Shown here: positions 50,411 to 64,000 of the stretch, in pieces | Position numbering within the stretch: position 1 is the stretch's first letter | Layout of the letters: each line of letters starts with the position of its first letter | Origin: Gallionellaceae bacterium | GTDB taxonomy: Bacteria; Pseudomonadota; Gammaproteobacteria; Burkholderiales; Gallionellaceae | DNA length: 64,000 nt | Assembly: GCA_027448945.1 (NCBI GenBank) | Contig: DAIDMQ010000016.1 | Location: forward strand, 124,001 to 188,000 | Reading direction: 5' to 3' | Position numbers and translations under genes: made by a program | Notes under the pieces: model-generated | What the model was told of the DNA's origin: nothing | The model's input: the letters and a program-made list of their open reading frames with translations, nothing else | The model's database searches: none

Positions 50411-50575
50411 ATGACCAGACTCACCGAATCCGCCATCGAAGATTTTGCCATCAAGCTGTTTGAGCGCTTGGGCTACGACTACGTCCATGCGCCGGACATC
50501 GCGCCCGATGGCGACAGGCCGGAGCGCAGCCGTTACGACGAGGTGCGGGTGGCTCTGGTGAAAGAAATCGCATGA
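50411..50575 (+). pseudogene. 5' fragment of hsdR (duplicate), with new tail
   Basis: A 54-residue frame starting MTRLTESAIEDFAIKLFERL. Bases 50423-50545 repeat bases 52326-52448 of the intact hsdR with five differences in 123. After ...RYDEV the frame continues with ten unrelated residues and stops. It is a partial duplicate lying on the other side of the abiE genes from the real hsdR. The 133 bp before it (50278-50410) hold only AT-rich sequence with two TTAAAAGAG repeats. Confidence 0.9.
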
Positions 50576-50717
50576 ATAAGCAGCGGCGCGTCGAGGGAGG
50601 TGTCCGGAAAAACCGGACAGTTGAAATTGGCGCTCAGTTGTTAAAGAAAACAATAAACCATGCCAACCATCCAGAAAAATGCTATATTTTTTCTGGATTT
50701 TTTATGGGTATTGATTG
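50576..50717 (+). promoter_or_regulatory. Leader of abiE with inverted repeat, and BRO-like debris
   Basis: TCCAGAAAAA (50670-50679) and TTTTTCTGGA (50688-50697) form a 10-bp inverted repeat 20 bp before abiEi, with TATATT inside that could be a -10 box. AbiEi antitoxins are known to repress their own promoter through inverted repeats, so this is a candidate operator; a hairpin followed by ATTTTTT could also be a terminator. Further upstream, GTCCGG..CCGGACAGTTGAA (about 50600-50630) resembles GTCCGAT..TCGGACAGTTGAA of the BRO fragment at 48528-48555, suggesting another remnant of that gene type. Confidence 0.5.
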
Positions 50718-51329
50718 ATGAAAAGCATTTCTGAATCATGCTTTTATTTCATAGCCGGGCATGGCAGGGGGTGGGTGTTTTCGCCAAGCGATCTGGCGGG
50801 GCGGTTTTCGCGCCAGCAGGTGGATAGCCTGCTTTCCGAATTGACCCGGCAGGGCAGGATACGGCGGGTGGCGCGCGGGATGTACGATTACCCGGGTTAT
50901 AGCGATTTGCTGCAAAAGACGTTGTCGCCGGATATTGATCAGGTGGCGGCGGCCTATGCGCGCAAGTTTGGCTGGCGCATCGAGGTTTCGGGCGAGTCGG
51001 CGTTGAATCTGTTGGGGCTTTCCACGCAGGTGCCGGGGCGCTATGTGTATTTGAGCGACGGGCCGAACAAGCGCTTTGAGGTGATGGGCACGGAGCTGGA
51101 GTTCAAGAAGTCGGCGTTGAAGAACATCGGCTTCAAGTATCGTGAAAGTTCGCTGCTAGTGCAGGCTTTGAAAGCCTTGGGCAAGGAGCATGTGTCACCC
51201 GGGGTGATCGAAAAAGCCCGCGCGCAGCTCGACTCAAAACAGTTTGAAAAGATTCTGAAGGATACGCAGGGTGCGACCGGCTGGATTTACGAGGCGATCA
51301 AGCAAATTTGCCGGGGCGAACATGGATAA
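50718..51329 (+). CDS. abiEi: AbiEi-type antitoxin (DUF6088 family)
   Basis: Antitoxin and transcriptional repressor of a type IV toxin-antitoxin system. The 203-residue protein has an N-terminal winged-helix region (WVFSPSDLAGRFSRQQVDSL, then RIRRVARGMYDYP) and a C-terminal domain with VSGESALNLLGLSTQVPGRY and KNIGFKYRESSLLVQALKAL, the DUF6088/AbiEi pattern. ATG 50718 is the likely start (a TTG at 50715 is adjacent). It overlaps the toxin gene by eight bases. Confidence 0.88.
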   Translation: MKSISESCFYFIAGHGRGWVFSPSDLAGRFSRQQVDSLLSELTRQGRIRRVARGMYDYPGYSDLLQKTLSPDIDQVAAAYARKFGWRIEVSGESALNLLGLSTQVPGRYVYLSDGPNKRFEVMGTELEFKKSALKNIGFKYRESSLLVQALKALGKEHVSPGVIEKARAQLDSKQFEKILKDTQGATGWIYEAIKQICRGEHG

Positions 51330-52310
51330 GGTTGCCCGCCTTGAAAACCGCGAGCGCAATGCGCTGTTTGGCGAAACCGCCAGGTTGATGAAAACCACGC
51401 CGGCCATTGTCGAGAAGGATTTTTGGGTGGTGTGGGTGCTGGATAAGCTGTTTGGCGATCCGCAATTGCAGCGCTTGCTGAAGTTTAAGGGCGGCACCAG
51501 TTTGTCCAAGGCGTTTGGTTTGATCGGCCGCTTTTCCGAAGACATTGATCTGATTCTGGACTGGCGCGAGGTGACCGGCGAAGACCCGTACCTCGACCGC
51601 AGCAAAAGCCAGCAGGTTAAATTCAACGAGGCAACCAACGAACAGGCGGTTGCCTATATTCGTGAGTCGCTGTTGCCCGAAGTGGCGCGTTTGAGCGGAA
51701 CTATGTGTCATTGCGCCATGGATGCGAGTCATCCGCAATCCATCAATATCCGCTATCCGTCGGCGTTCCCGGATGCGTATTTGCGGCCGGAGATTTTGCT
51801 GGAGATCGGGCCATTGGCGTCATGGATGCCTTCGGATATGTTTGCGATTCGCCCGTATGCGGCGAACCATTTCCCCGGGGTGTTCAAGCGCGCGGAATGT
51901 CATGTTCCGACGATACTGGCCAAGCGCACTTTTTGGGAAAAGGCGACGATCCTGCATCAGGAGGCGCATCGCGCACAGGATAGGCCAATGCCCCCGCGAT
52001 ATTCGCGGCACTATTATGATTTGGCCTGGCTGGCGCAGTCCGGCGTGAAGACGGAGGCGCTGGCGGATTTGGCGCTGCTGGATGAGGTGGTTTCCTTCAA
52101 GCAGCGGTTTTATCCCAGCGCTTGGGCGCGTTACGAACTGGCCGTACCGGGAAGTCTGCGGCTGGTGCCGCCAGCATTCCGCCTGCCGGAACTGGAAAAG
52201 GATTTTGCGGCAATGCAGGCGATGATTTTCGATAAGCCGTTGCCAATGCCGGACGTGATTGAAATATTGACCGGGCTGGAACAAGAAATAAATGCACCCA
52301 AGGGGAAGTC

Positions 52311-52314
<4 letters not shown>
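51322..52314 (+). CDS. abiEii: AbiEii-type nucleotidyltransferase toxin
   Basis: A 330-residue toxin with the AbiEii signature: FKGGTSLSKAFGLIGRFSED followed by IDLIL (nucleotidyltransferase GG..S/T.L.K and D-x-D), and a C-terminal helical part with SRHYYDLAWLAQ. Family members transfer nucleotides to tRNA acceptor ends and stop growth when not neutralised. The frame extends upstream to 51271, but ATG 51322 fits. Its stop overlaps the hsdR ATG by four bases (ATGA), an unusual coupling of a toxin to a restriction subunit. Confidence 0.9.
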
Positions 52315-55538
<3,224 letters not shown>

Positions 55539-55800
55539 CTCAAAACAGAATGCCAAGGGCTATACGCAATTGCCACAAGTAAGTCTGATTGTTGAACAAA
55601 TGGCCGTTAAGGGCATTAGATGGCAATTTCAAATCAAAAAAAGCGGTCATTCATAAATAGCTTTTTCTTTCCTGGCGCGACTGGCAGCAATGGCCGATGA
55701 CTTGTCAGCCAGTGTTCCCTTGGAATGTCTGCTGCACTTTGTGTGCTTGCCGTTCAGACTCTGATAATGCGGGCGGCGGTTCAGGTGGTTGGGCTCAGAG
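55539..55800. other. Intergenic stretch at the right edge of the defence island
   Basis: About 260 bp between hsdR and the convergent methyltransferase gene. No gene, clear terminator or repeat was seen. It marks the right edge of the accessory region. Confidence 0.5.
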
Positions 55801-56451
55801 CTACAGTTCTAACCTTGTTTTGGATATAGCCGTTTTTCTTAGCACTATTCCTCTGAACCAGCCGTTCACCATGAGCGGCTGGTCACTGAGTACTACTAAC
55901 TCCGGCACTTCAGCCAAGACCTCTTCAAATACCACATCCATACGTGTCGCGATGCGTTGTGACAACGGCGTGAGTGCGCGCCTCAACCATGCATTCTGCT
56001 TGGGCTGTAAAAATTTATCGAACAAAATGATGGTGCCGCCAGTCTTCAGTACGCGTGCTGCCTCGCTTAAGCAACGATGGGGTTCTGGGACGACGGCAGT
56101 GATGAGGTGTAGCACCACATGGTCGAAATGTGCATCGGGGAAGGGTAGTGCCATGCTGTCGCCCAACACCAGTGCCGCATCTAGCCGCGCGGCGCGTGGT
56201 CTGGCATGCGCCAACATCGCGGCATTGAAATCCAAGGCTGTATAGCGATGCAGGGTTGGTAGCAGCGGTAAGTCCAAGCCTGTGCCGACACCGCTGATCA
56301 GCACGTTTGCCGCCTGCGCATTGGGCAAGGCGTGCAAAGATCGCGTGCGCGCAGCCAGCATGGCGCGTTGTATGAACAGATCGTAGGCGGGGGCGATCAG
56401 GCTGTAGCTCATTCTGAGCAAGGGGTTCTGACGATGCGGCAGTTGTTTCAT
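55801..56451 (-). CDS. SAM-dependent methyltransferase, UbiE/PmtA-like
   Basis: A 216-residue class I methyltransferase. After RMSYSLIAPAYDLFIQ it has motif I VLISGVGTGLDLPLL, motif II region YTALDFNAAMLAHAR, and VLGDSMALPFPDAHFDHVVL, with a motif III VLKTGGTIILFDKFL. The pattern resembles phospholipid N-methyltransferase and UbiE relatives; the substrate is unknown. ATG 56451 lies two bases after the oxyR stop and is preferred over the upstream in-frame starts inside oxyR. Co-transcription with oxyR is likely. Confidence 0.82.
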   Translation of the reverse strand: MKQLPHRQNPLLRMSYSLIAPAYDLFIQRAMLAARTRSLHALPNAQAANVLISGVGTGLDLPLLPTLHRYTALDFNAAMLAHARPRAARLDAALVLGDSMALPFPDAHFDHVVLHLITAVVPEPHRCLSEAARVLKTGGTIILFDKFLQPKQNAWLRRALTPLSQRIATRMDVVFEEVLAEVPELVVLSDQPLMVNGWFRGIVLRKTAISKTRLEL

Positions 56452-56453
56452 AT

Positions 56454-57359
56454 TCACTCCAGCGTTTGGATGCCGGTGATCTTGGCGGCGTTGATGGCGG
56501 CTGCAAGCGCGTCTATGGCTTGGGTGCGGGCGAAGCTCTTGCGCCATGCCAATGCGATACGGCGCGCGGGCATGGGTTTGGTGAAGGGGATGACCTTGAG
56601 CAATCGGCTGCGATAGCGCGCACTGTTGGCGGAGGCGGGCAACACGGTGATACCCAAGCCTGAAGCGACCATGTTGCGTATGGTCTCCAGGGAGGTGCCA
56701 TGTTGCGTCTCGGCCCCTTTGCGCTGCAAGTCCGGACAGGCTTCGGCGACCTGGTTGCTGAAGCAGTGTCCGCTATCCAACAGCAAAACCTTTTCGCCCG
56801 CCAGTTCCTGCGGCTTGATGCTGCGGCGTGAAACCCAGTGATGCTCGTTGTTCACCACGACCTCAAAATTCTCGTCATATAGTGCACGGCTGAGGATGCC
56901 GTTATCGCTGAAGGGTAGCGCGATGATGATGACATCCAGCTTGCCATTGCGTAACTGCGATTCAAGATTCGCGGTGATGTTCTCTTCGACTTCCAGTGCC
57001 ATCTGCGGCGCGATCTTCTTCAGTGCGGGGATGAGGTCGGGCAAGAGGTATGGACCCGCGCTATGGATGATGCCCACGCGTAAGGGGGTGCTTAATTGGT
57101 TCTGCCCTTGCTTGGCGATTTCGCGTATCTGCCCGGCTTCTTCCAGTACCCGTTGCGCCTGCTCGATGATGGCGATGCCCACAGTCGTTGGCGTGACCTC
57201 GCTATTGCCGCGCTCGAATATCTTCAAACCCAGTTCTTCTTCCAGTTTCTGTATCGCGAGCGACAAGGCGGGCTGGCTGATAAAAGACTTCTCCGCCGCG
57301 CGGCGGAAGTTGCGTTCCTGTGCGACGGCGACGATGAAACGCAGTTCGTTGAGGGTCAT
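56454..57359 (-). CDS. oxyR: Hydrogen peroxide-sensing regulator OxyR
   Basis: LysR-type activator of peroxide defence. The 301-residue protein has the N-terminal helix-turn-helix (RRAAEKSFISQPALSLAIQK) and the redox loop LLLDSGHCFSNQVAEACPD, whose cysteines fall at residues 199 and 208, exactly the positions of the E. coli sensor pair. The frame is open to 57470, but AGGAGAAAATC immediately before ATG 57359 (MTLNELRF) decides the start. It is divergent from katG, its classic target. Confidence 0.96.
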   Translation of the reverse strand: MTLNELRFIVAVAQERNFRRAAEKSFISQPALSLAIQKLEEELGLKIFERGNSEVTPTTVGIAIIEQAQRVLEEAGQIREIAKQGQNQLSTPLRVGIIHSAGPYLLPDLIPALKKIAPQMALEVEENITANLESQLRNGKLDVIIIALPFSDNGILSRALYDENFEVVVNNEHHWVSRRSIKPQELAGEKVLLLDSGHCFSNQVAEACPDLQRKGAETQHGTSLETIRNMVASGLGITVLPASANSARYRSRLLKVIPFTKPMPARRIALAWRKSFARTQAIDALAAAINAAKITGIQTLE

Positions 57360-57370
57360 GATTTTCTCCT

Positions 57371-59674
<2,304 letters not shown>

Positions 59675-59756
59675 GACGCGCTTACGAAACCGTTTGTTAA
59701 CCGGACAATCTGCGCTGTCGAAATGAATGGCGCAGACTTTATCAAAGGAGAGCATC

Positions 59757-59906
59757 ATGAACGCATGGCTACATTTTTCGCATCAGGGCCACATGCTGGC
59801 ACAATCCTTCGTGGCAGCATTGGCGATGTTAGGTATGGGCTTGGAAGGTATGGCTGCAGAACAAGATATCCACTATGCGCATGACACCTTCAAACCCTCG
59901 GATTGA
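59757..59906 (+). CDS. Small 49-residue protein between katG and dps, unknown
   Basis: ATG 59757 follows AAAGGAGAGC with ideal spacing. The product begins MNAWLHFSHQGHMLAQSFVA, has a hydrophobic stretch AALAMLGMGLEGMAAE, and ends FKPSD. A short signal-like or membrane-associated segment is possible. It lies between two peroxide-defence genes, in the same direction and with the same type of ribosome site, so a shared role in oxidative stress is inferred. No family recognised. Confidence 0.65.
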   Translation: MNAWLHFSHQGHMLAQSFVAALAMLGMGLEGMAAEQDIHYAHDTFKPSD

Positions 59907-59939
59907 TAACCGCATCATCAACGATAAAGGAGAAAACAA

Positions 59940-60419
59940 ATGATAAAGCATCAGATTGACATCGGTATCACCGAAAAAGACCGCAAAAAAGTCGCAGAGG
60001 GTCTGTCGCGTATGTTGGCCGACACTTACATACTCTATCTCAAGACCCACAACTTCCATTGGAATGTCACCGGGCCGATGTTCCAGACCCTGCACCTGAT
60101 GTTCATGGCGCAATATACCGAAACATGGAACGCCGTCGACCTGATTGCCGAGCGTATCCGTGCTTTGGGTTATCCCGCACCCGGCAGCTACAAAGAATTC
60201 GCCGCCTTGAGCAGCATCAAGGAGAGTGAAGGCGTACCCAAAGCCAGAGAAATGATCCGCCAATTGTTGGAAGGACAGGAATCCGTAGTGCGCACCGCCA
60301 GAAGTGTCCTGCTCATCGCCGACAATGCCGGCGACCAACCCACCGTAGACCTGCTCTCAACCCGCATGGAAGTGCATGAAAAGAACGCCTGGATGCTGAG
60401 AAGTTTACTAGAGGAATAA
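59940..60419 (+). CDS. dps: Dps-family ferritin-like protein, one ferroxidase ligand replaced
   Basis: DNA-protecting mini-ferritin. The 159-residue four-helix protein has [17 protein letters not shown], with His40 and His52 at two ferroxidase positions, and [13 protein letters not shown] giving the Asp and Glu of the partner subunit. The carboxylate usually found four residues after the second His (D or E) is Met56 here (HLMFMAQ). AAAGGAGAAAAC precedes ATG 59940. It is likely co-expressed with katG. Confidence 0.93.
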   Translation: MIKHQIDIGITEKDRKKVAEGLSRMLADTYILYLKTHNFHWNVTGPMFQTLHLMFMAQYTETWNAVDLIAERIRALGYPAPGSYKEFAALSSIKESEGVPKAREMIRQLLEGQESVVRTARSVLLIADNAGDQPTVDLLSTRMEVHEKNAWMLRSLLEE

Positions 60420-60438
60420 AGCCTTTGAGACTCTCCGC

Positions 60439-60474
60439 GCCTGGATGCTCAGAAATTTGCTGGGAGAGCAGTGA
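60439..60474 (+). pseudogene. Remnant copy of the dps 3' end
   Basis: These 36 bases encode AWMLRNLLGEQ followed by TGA, closely matching the last residues of dps ([10 protein letters not shown], 60387-60419) 52 bases upstream, with the first 11 bases identical. No start or earlier part is present. It is either a tandem duplication of the dps end or the leftover of a second dps gene. Confidence 0.7.
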
Positions 60475-60492
60475 GTTGATATAAACGCGAAG

Positions 60493-61551
60493 CTAATGGG
60501 TTATCCGGGTTAAACACAGTTCGCAAATCATTGCTTCCTCATCAGTCGGCATGACCAGGATGGGTTTGTTGTTCGATACTTCTATGCGCAGCTCACCCGC
60601 GACATTCTTTGCGTCGTCTACTGATATTCCCAAGAATCCCAGCGGCGCGCAGATCTCCGTTCTGATCGCCGCCGCGTGCTCGCCTATGCCTGCCGTGAAG
60701 ACGAGTGCATCTATCCCGCCCGCTTTGGCGGCGAGACTGCCGATGCCTGCGCGTACTTGGCGACAGAAGTAGCTGATGGCGAATCGGGCATGCGCTGTGT
60801 CACTCGCCAGCAGTTCACTCACTTCACTACTCTCGCCATCCGAGAGTGCCAGCAAGCCCATCTGATGGAAGACCATATCGCTTAATTGATTTGCGTCGTA
60901 CCGCTGGGCGAGTTCCAACATCACTCCGGGGTCGAGGTCGCCGCTACGCGTCCCCATCGTGATGCCGCCTGCCGGGGTGTAACCCATGGTGGTGTCTGCC
61001 GATTTCAGGCCTTCCAAAAGACACAGGCTGGCGCCACTGCCCAGATGCGCAACGATGATGCGTCCCTGCGCAGTCTCTCCCAGCAGTGCCGGGAGTTGCG
61101 ACGCGATATAGGCATAACTCAAACCGTGAAAGCCATAGCGCCGCATGCCGAGTGTTTTGGGGATGGGCAATCGTGCAGCCAGCTCGGGCAGCGTGGCATG
61201 GAAGGCCGTGTCGAAGCAGACCACTTGCGGTACGTCAAAGCGTTGCATGCATAACGCCAAGCCCATCAAATTGCCCGGCAGGTGCAACGGTGCAAGCTTG
61301 ATGATGCTGCGCAGCCTGTCGATCTCCGTTGCATCCGCGATGCGCGCTGCATCGACGATGTCACCGCCATGTACAAAACGATGGCCGACGATGTCCGGCC
61401 TGATACCCGCCAGGTCAAGCATCAGCTGGTCGAAAGCGGGGGCATGGTCGCGTAGATGTTCGTAACGGAAATCGCGTCTGTTCCCGTCTGCTAAAAACAG
61501 ACTGGCTTTGATCGACGACGAGCCGCTATTGATGGTGAGGATGTTTTTCAT
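60493..61551 (-). CDS. ackA: Acetate kinase
   Basis: Makes ATP and acetate from acetyl phosphate. The 352-residue protein has TINSGSSSIKASLF, VGHRFVHGGD, CFDTAFHATLPELA, RYGFHGLSYAYIA, HLGSGASL, TMGTRSGDLDPGVM and FTAGIGEHAAAIR, all ASKHA acetate kinase signatures. It is about 45 residues shorter than typical AckA, with no lost motif. It lies 47 bp downstream of xfp in the same direction, which supplies acetyl phosphate. Confidence 0.95.
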   Translation of the reverse strand: MKNILTINSGSSSIKASLFLADGNRRDFRYEHLRDHAPAFDQLMLDLAGIRPDIVGHRFVHGGDIVDAARIADATEIDRLRSIIKLAPLHLPGNLMGLALCMQRFDVPQVVCFDTAFHATLPELAARLPIPKTLGMRRYGFHGLSYAYIASQLPALLGETAQGRIIVAHLGSGASLCLLEGLKSADTTMGYTPAGGITMGTRSGDLDPGVMLELAQRYDANQLSDMVFHQMGLLALSDGESSEVSELLASDTAHARFAISYFCRQVRAGIGSLAAKAGGIDALVFTAGIGEHAAAIRTEICAPLGFLGISVDDAKNVAGELRIEVSNNKPILVMPTDEEAMICELCLTRITH

Positions 61552-61598
61552 CAGCAGGACTCAGGAGCAGTGTTGTTCCACTGTATCCCGCATGCCAA

Positions 61599-63968
61599 TT
61601 AAAGCGGCCATGTCCAGTTGTCCACCTCAGGCAAATCGATACCGTGCTCATAAGCATAGTTACGACATTCGATACGCATATCCAGCATCTTTTCTTTGAC
61701 GTGTGCGCCTGCAACGTGCAATTCGGGGAGGCGGTCTATCACGTCTATCACCAGGCTGAAGCGGTCGATCTGATTCTGTATCGCCAGCTCCAAGGGGGTG
61801 TTGATGCTGCCCTTTTCCTTGTAGCCGCGCACGTGCCAGTTCTTGTGATTGTTGCGTCGATATGCGAGTCGGTGGATCAACCAAGGGTAGCCGTGGAAAT
61901 TGAACATGACCGGTTTGTTCGCGGTGAACAAGCCGTCAAAATCCTTATCCGTCAATCCATGGGGATGCTCACTGGCCGGGCTGAGTTTGTACAGGTCGAC
62001 AACGTTGATGAAGCGCACCTTCAAGCTTGGGAAATGCTCACGCAACAGCACGATGGATGCCAGGGCTTCCTTGGTGGGAATGTCGCCCGCGCTGGCGATG
62101 ACCACATCGGGCTCGGCGCCCTGGTCGTTGCATGCCCAATCCCAGATACCTATGCCTTTGCTGCAATGCAATATCGCCGCGTCCATGTCGAGGAATTGCA
62201 GGTGCTTCTGTTTGTCGCAGACGATTACGTTGATGTAGTCGGTGCTCTTCAAACAATGGTCCGCTACCGACAGCAGGCAGTTCACATCCGGCGGCAGGTA
62301 GATGCGCGTGACTTCGGGACTCTTGTTCACGACGACATCCAGAAAGCCGGGATCTTGATGCGTGAAGCCGTTGTGATCCTGACGCCAGACGGTGGAGGTG
62401 ATGAGCAAATTGAGCGAAGAGATCGGCGCGCGCCAAGGCACAGCTTTGGACATCGCCAACCATTTTGCATGCTGGTTGAACATGGAATCGATGACATGCA
62501 CGAAGGCTTCGTAAGTGGAGAAAAAGCCGTGTCGCCCGGTGAGCAGATAGCCCTCCAGCCAACCTTCCAGCGTGTGTTCGGAGAGCATTTCCATCACCCG
62601 ACCGTCGGGTGACAGTTCGCCGCCGCCCGCATCTTCGGGAAGGTAGTCGGCCAGCCAGGTTTTCTTGCTGACCTCGTAAATATTGTCGAGCTTGTTTGAG
62701 CTGTTCTCGTCGGGACCGAACACGCGGAAGTTGTGCATATTGTCGCGCATGATGTCGCGCAAAAACTTGCCCAATGGCCGGGTGTTTTCGGCGGTAGTCG
62801 TGCCGGGTTTGAGAACTTCGACCGCATAGTTTTTACAGTCCGGTATGTGCAGCGCCTTGCGCAGCAAGCCGCCGTTTGCGTGGGGGTTGGCACTCATGCG
62901 GCGCTCGCCTTTGGGCGCGAGTGCTTTTAGTTCCGGGCGCAGCGCGCCTTGCTCGTCGAATAGTTCGGCTGCCTGATAACTCTCCAGCCATTCTTTTAGT
63001 TGGGCAAAATGCGCGGGGGTTTTTACGTCACCGATAGGCACTTGGTGGGCGCGCCAGAAGCCTTCCACTTTTTTGCCGTCCACTTCGGTGGGTCCCGTCC
63101 AGCCTTTGGGTGAACGCAACACGATCATCGGCCAGCGCGGCCGCGTGGGTTTGCCGCTGCTGCGCGCTTCCTGCTGGATACGGCGGATTTCAAGCACGCA
63201 TTGCTCCATCGTTGCCGCCATCGCCTGATGCATGGTCTCGGGGTCGCTGCCTTCGACGAAGTACGGTGCCCAGCCATAACCTTTGAATAGGCTATCGAGC
63301 TCCTCGTGCGAGATGCGCGACAGGATGGTCGGGTTGTTGATTTTGTAGCCGTTCAGGTGCAACACCGGCAGCACCGCGCCGTCGCGAATAGGGTTGAGGA
63401 ATTTGTTGGAATGCCAAGAGGTCGCAAGAGGTGCGGTCTCGGCTTCGCCGTCGCCCACCATCACCGTAACGATCAAGTCGGGATTGTCATACGCCGCGCC
63501 AAACGCGTGCGACACGCTATAACCGAGTTCGCCGCCTTCATGTATAGAACCGGGAGTCTCGGGTGTGCAATGACTACCGATGCCGCCGGGGAAAGAGAAC
63601 TCTTTGAAAAACTGCTGCAGGCCCGCTTCGTTCTCGCCCTTGTTGGGATAGACCTCGCTATAGCGACCCTCCAGATAGACTGGGCCCAACACGCCCGGTG
63701 CGCCATGCCCGGGGCCCGCCAAAAAGATTGCGTTCAAATCGTATTTGTTGATCAGGCGATTCATGTGTATATAAGCGAAGGCCAAGCCGGGACTCGAACC
63801 CCAGTGGCCGAGCAGGCGGTTCTTGATGTGCTTGAGTTCGAGAGGTGCTTTGAGCAACGGGTTGTCGCGCAGATAAATCATGCCGGCGGCGAGATAGTTT
63901 GCGGCGCGCCAATAGGCGTGTATGTTCTGCAATTCTTGTTCGGAAAGTTTGGTTATTTTGCGAGTCAT
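61599..63968 (-). CDS. xfp: Xylulose-5-phosphate/fructose-6-phosphate phosphoketolase
   Basis: TPP enzyme splitting xylulose 5-phosphate (or fructose 6-phosphate) to acetyl phosphate and a shorter sugar phosphate. The 789-residue protein has the phosphoketolase blocks [57 protein letters not shown] (TPP-binding) and [19 protein letters not shown] 63968 is preferred: AAGGA lies eight bases before it, whereas ATG 63977 overlaps that site. With ackA it forms an ATP-yielding phosphoketolase branch fed by pentose phosphates (rpe and rpiA are in the same window). Confidence 0.95.
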   Translation of the reverse strand: MTRKITKLSEQELQNIHAYWRAANYLAAGMIYLRDNPLLKAPLELKHIKNRLLGHWGSSPGLAFAYIHMNRLINKYDLNAIFLAGPGHGAPGVLGPVYLEGRYSEVYPNKGENEAGLQQFFKEFSFPGGIGSHCTPETPGSIHEGGELGYSVSHAFGAAYDNPDLIVTVMVGDGEAETAPLATSWHSNKFLNPIRDGAVLPVLHLNGYKINNPTILSRISHEELDSLFKGYGWAPYFVEGSDPETMHQAMAATMEQCVLEIRRIQQEARSSGKPTRPRWPMIVLRSPKGWTGPTEVDGKKVEGFWRAHQVPIGDVKTPAHFAQLKEWLESYQAAELFDEQGALRPELKALAPKGERRMSANPHANGGLLRKALHIPDCKNYAVEVLKPGTTTAENTRPLGKFLRDIMRDNMHNFRVFGPDENSSNKLDNIYEVSKKTWLADYLPEDAGGGELSPDGRVMEMLSEHTLEGWLEGYLLTGRHGFFSTYEAFVHVIDSMFNQHAKWLAMSKAVPWRAPISSLNLLITSTVWRQDHNGFTHQDPGFLDVVVNKSPEVTRIYLPPDVNCLLSVADHCLKSTDYINVIVCDKQKHLQFLDMDAAILHCSKGIGIWDWACNDQGAEPDVVIASAGDIPTKEALASIVLLREHFPSLKVRFINVVDLYKLSPASEHPHGLTDKDFDGLFTANKPVMFNFHGYPWLIHRLAYRRNNHKNWHVRGYKEKGSINTPLELAIQNQIDRFSLVIDVIDRLPELHVAGAHVKEKMLDMRIECRNYAYEHGIDLPEVDNWTWPL

Positions 63969-64000
63969 GATAAACATCCTTGATGAAACACGGTGGTTTG

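Noticed and set aside
61644-62612. 322-codon frame antisense to xfp
   Set aside because: Completely within xfp, no recognisable domain.

Overview
The window reads as one chromosomal stretch of a betaproteobacterium, most like the Gallionellaceae/Nitrosomonadales group. That placement is inferred from a complete division and cell wall (dcw) cluster running from mraZ to lpxC, a dusB-fis pair, OxyR-controlled katG with dps, a small diheme cytochrome c, an acetate kinase-phosphoketolase pair and the protein sequences generally. No phylogeny could be run. No rRNA, tRNA, CRISPR array, transposase or integrase was recognised.

Layout. 1-6.6 kb (minus strand): rpe-gph and then trpE, a COG2509 FAD protein, a degenerate EAL (c-di-GMP type) membrane protein and the start of trpG. 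6.8-12.5 kb: dTDP-rhamnose genes rfbBDAC facing a sugar nucleotidyltransferase and ugd. 12.7-15.9 kb: rpiA, phoU, ppx and a small membrane protein. 15.95-16.5 kb: an enlarged RNase P RNA. 16.7-35.5 kb: the dcw cluster, headed by a sigma70-type promoter overlapping four 10-bp MraZ boxes. 35.5-44.3 kb: two small genes, a lipocalin, ubiH-type hydroxylase, dusB-fis, purH, a frameshifted AbrB-type antitoxin gene, purD, tsaC and a divergent hemF. 44.5-55.5 kb: a diheme cytochrome, then an accessory defence island (hsdM-hsdS, a truncated BRO-N gene, an AlbA_2 protein, a 5' fragment of hsdR, abiEi-abiEii, full hsdR). 55.8-64 kb: methyltransferase-oxyR divergent from katG, a 49-residue small gene, dps, ackA and xfp.

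Two themes stand out. First, several palindromic repeat families are scattered through the window, and some copies lie inside essential or conserved genes in frame (murG N-terminus, murB, probably murD, hsdM, hsdR), so they add short peptides to the proteins. Second, the type I restriction-modification operon has been rebuilt: a type IV toxin-antitoxin module (AbiE) sits between a 123-bp duplicate of the hsdR 5' end and the complete hsdR, and its toxin stop codon overlaps the hsdR start, so defence and toxin-antitoxin genes are translationally linked.

In function, most of the window is housekeeping: tryptophan, purine, haem and ubiquinone synthesis, pentose-phosphate enzymes, surface polysaccharide precursors, peptidoglycan synthesis and division. 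The last part is an oxidative stress block (OxyR, KatG, Dps) beside a phosphoketolase-acetate kinase route.
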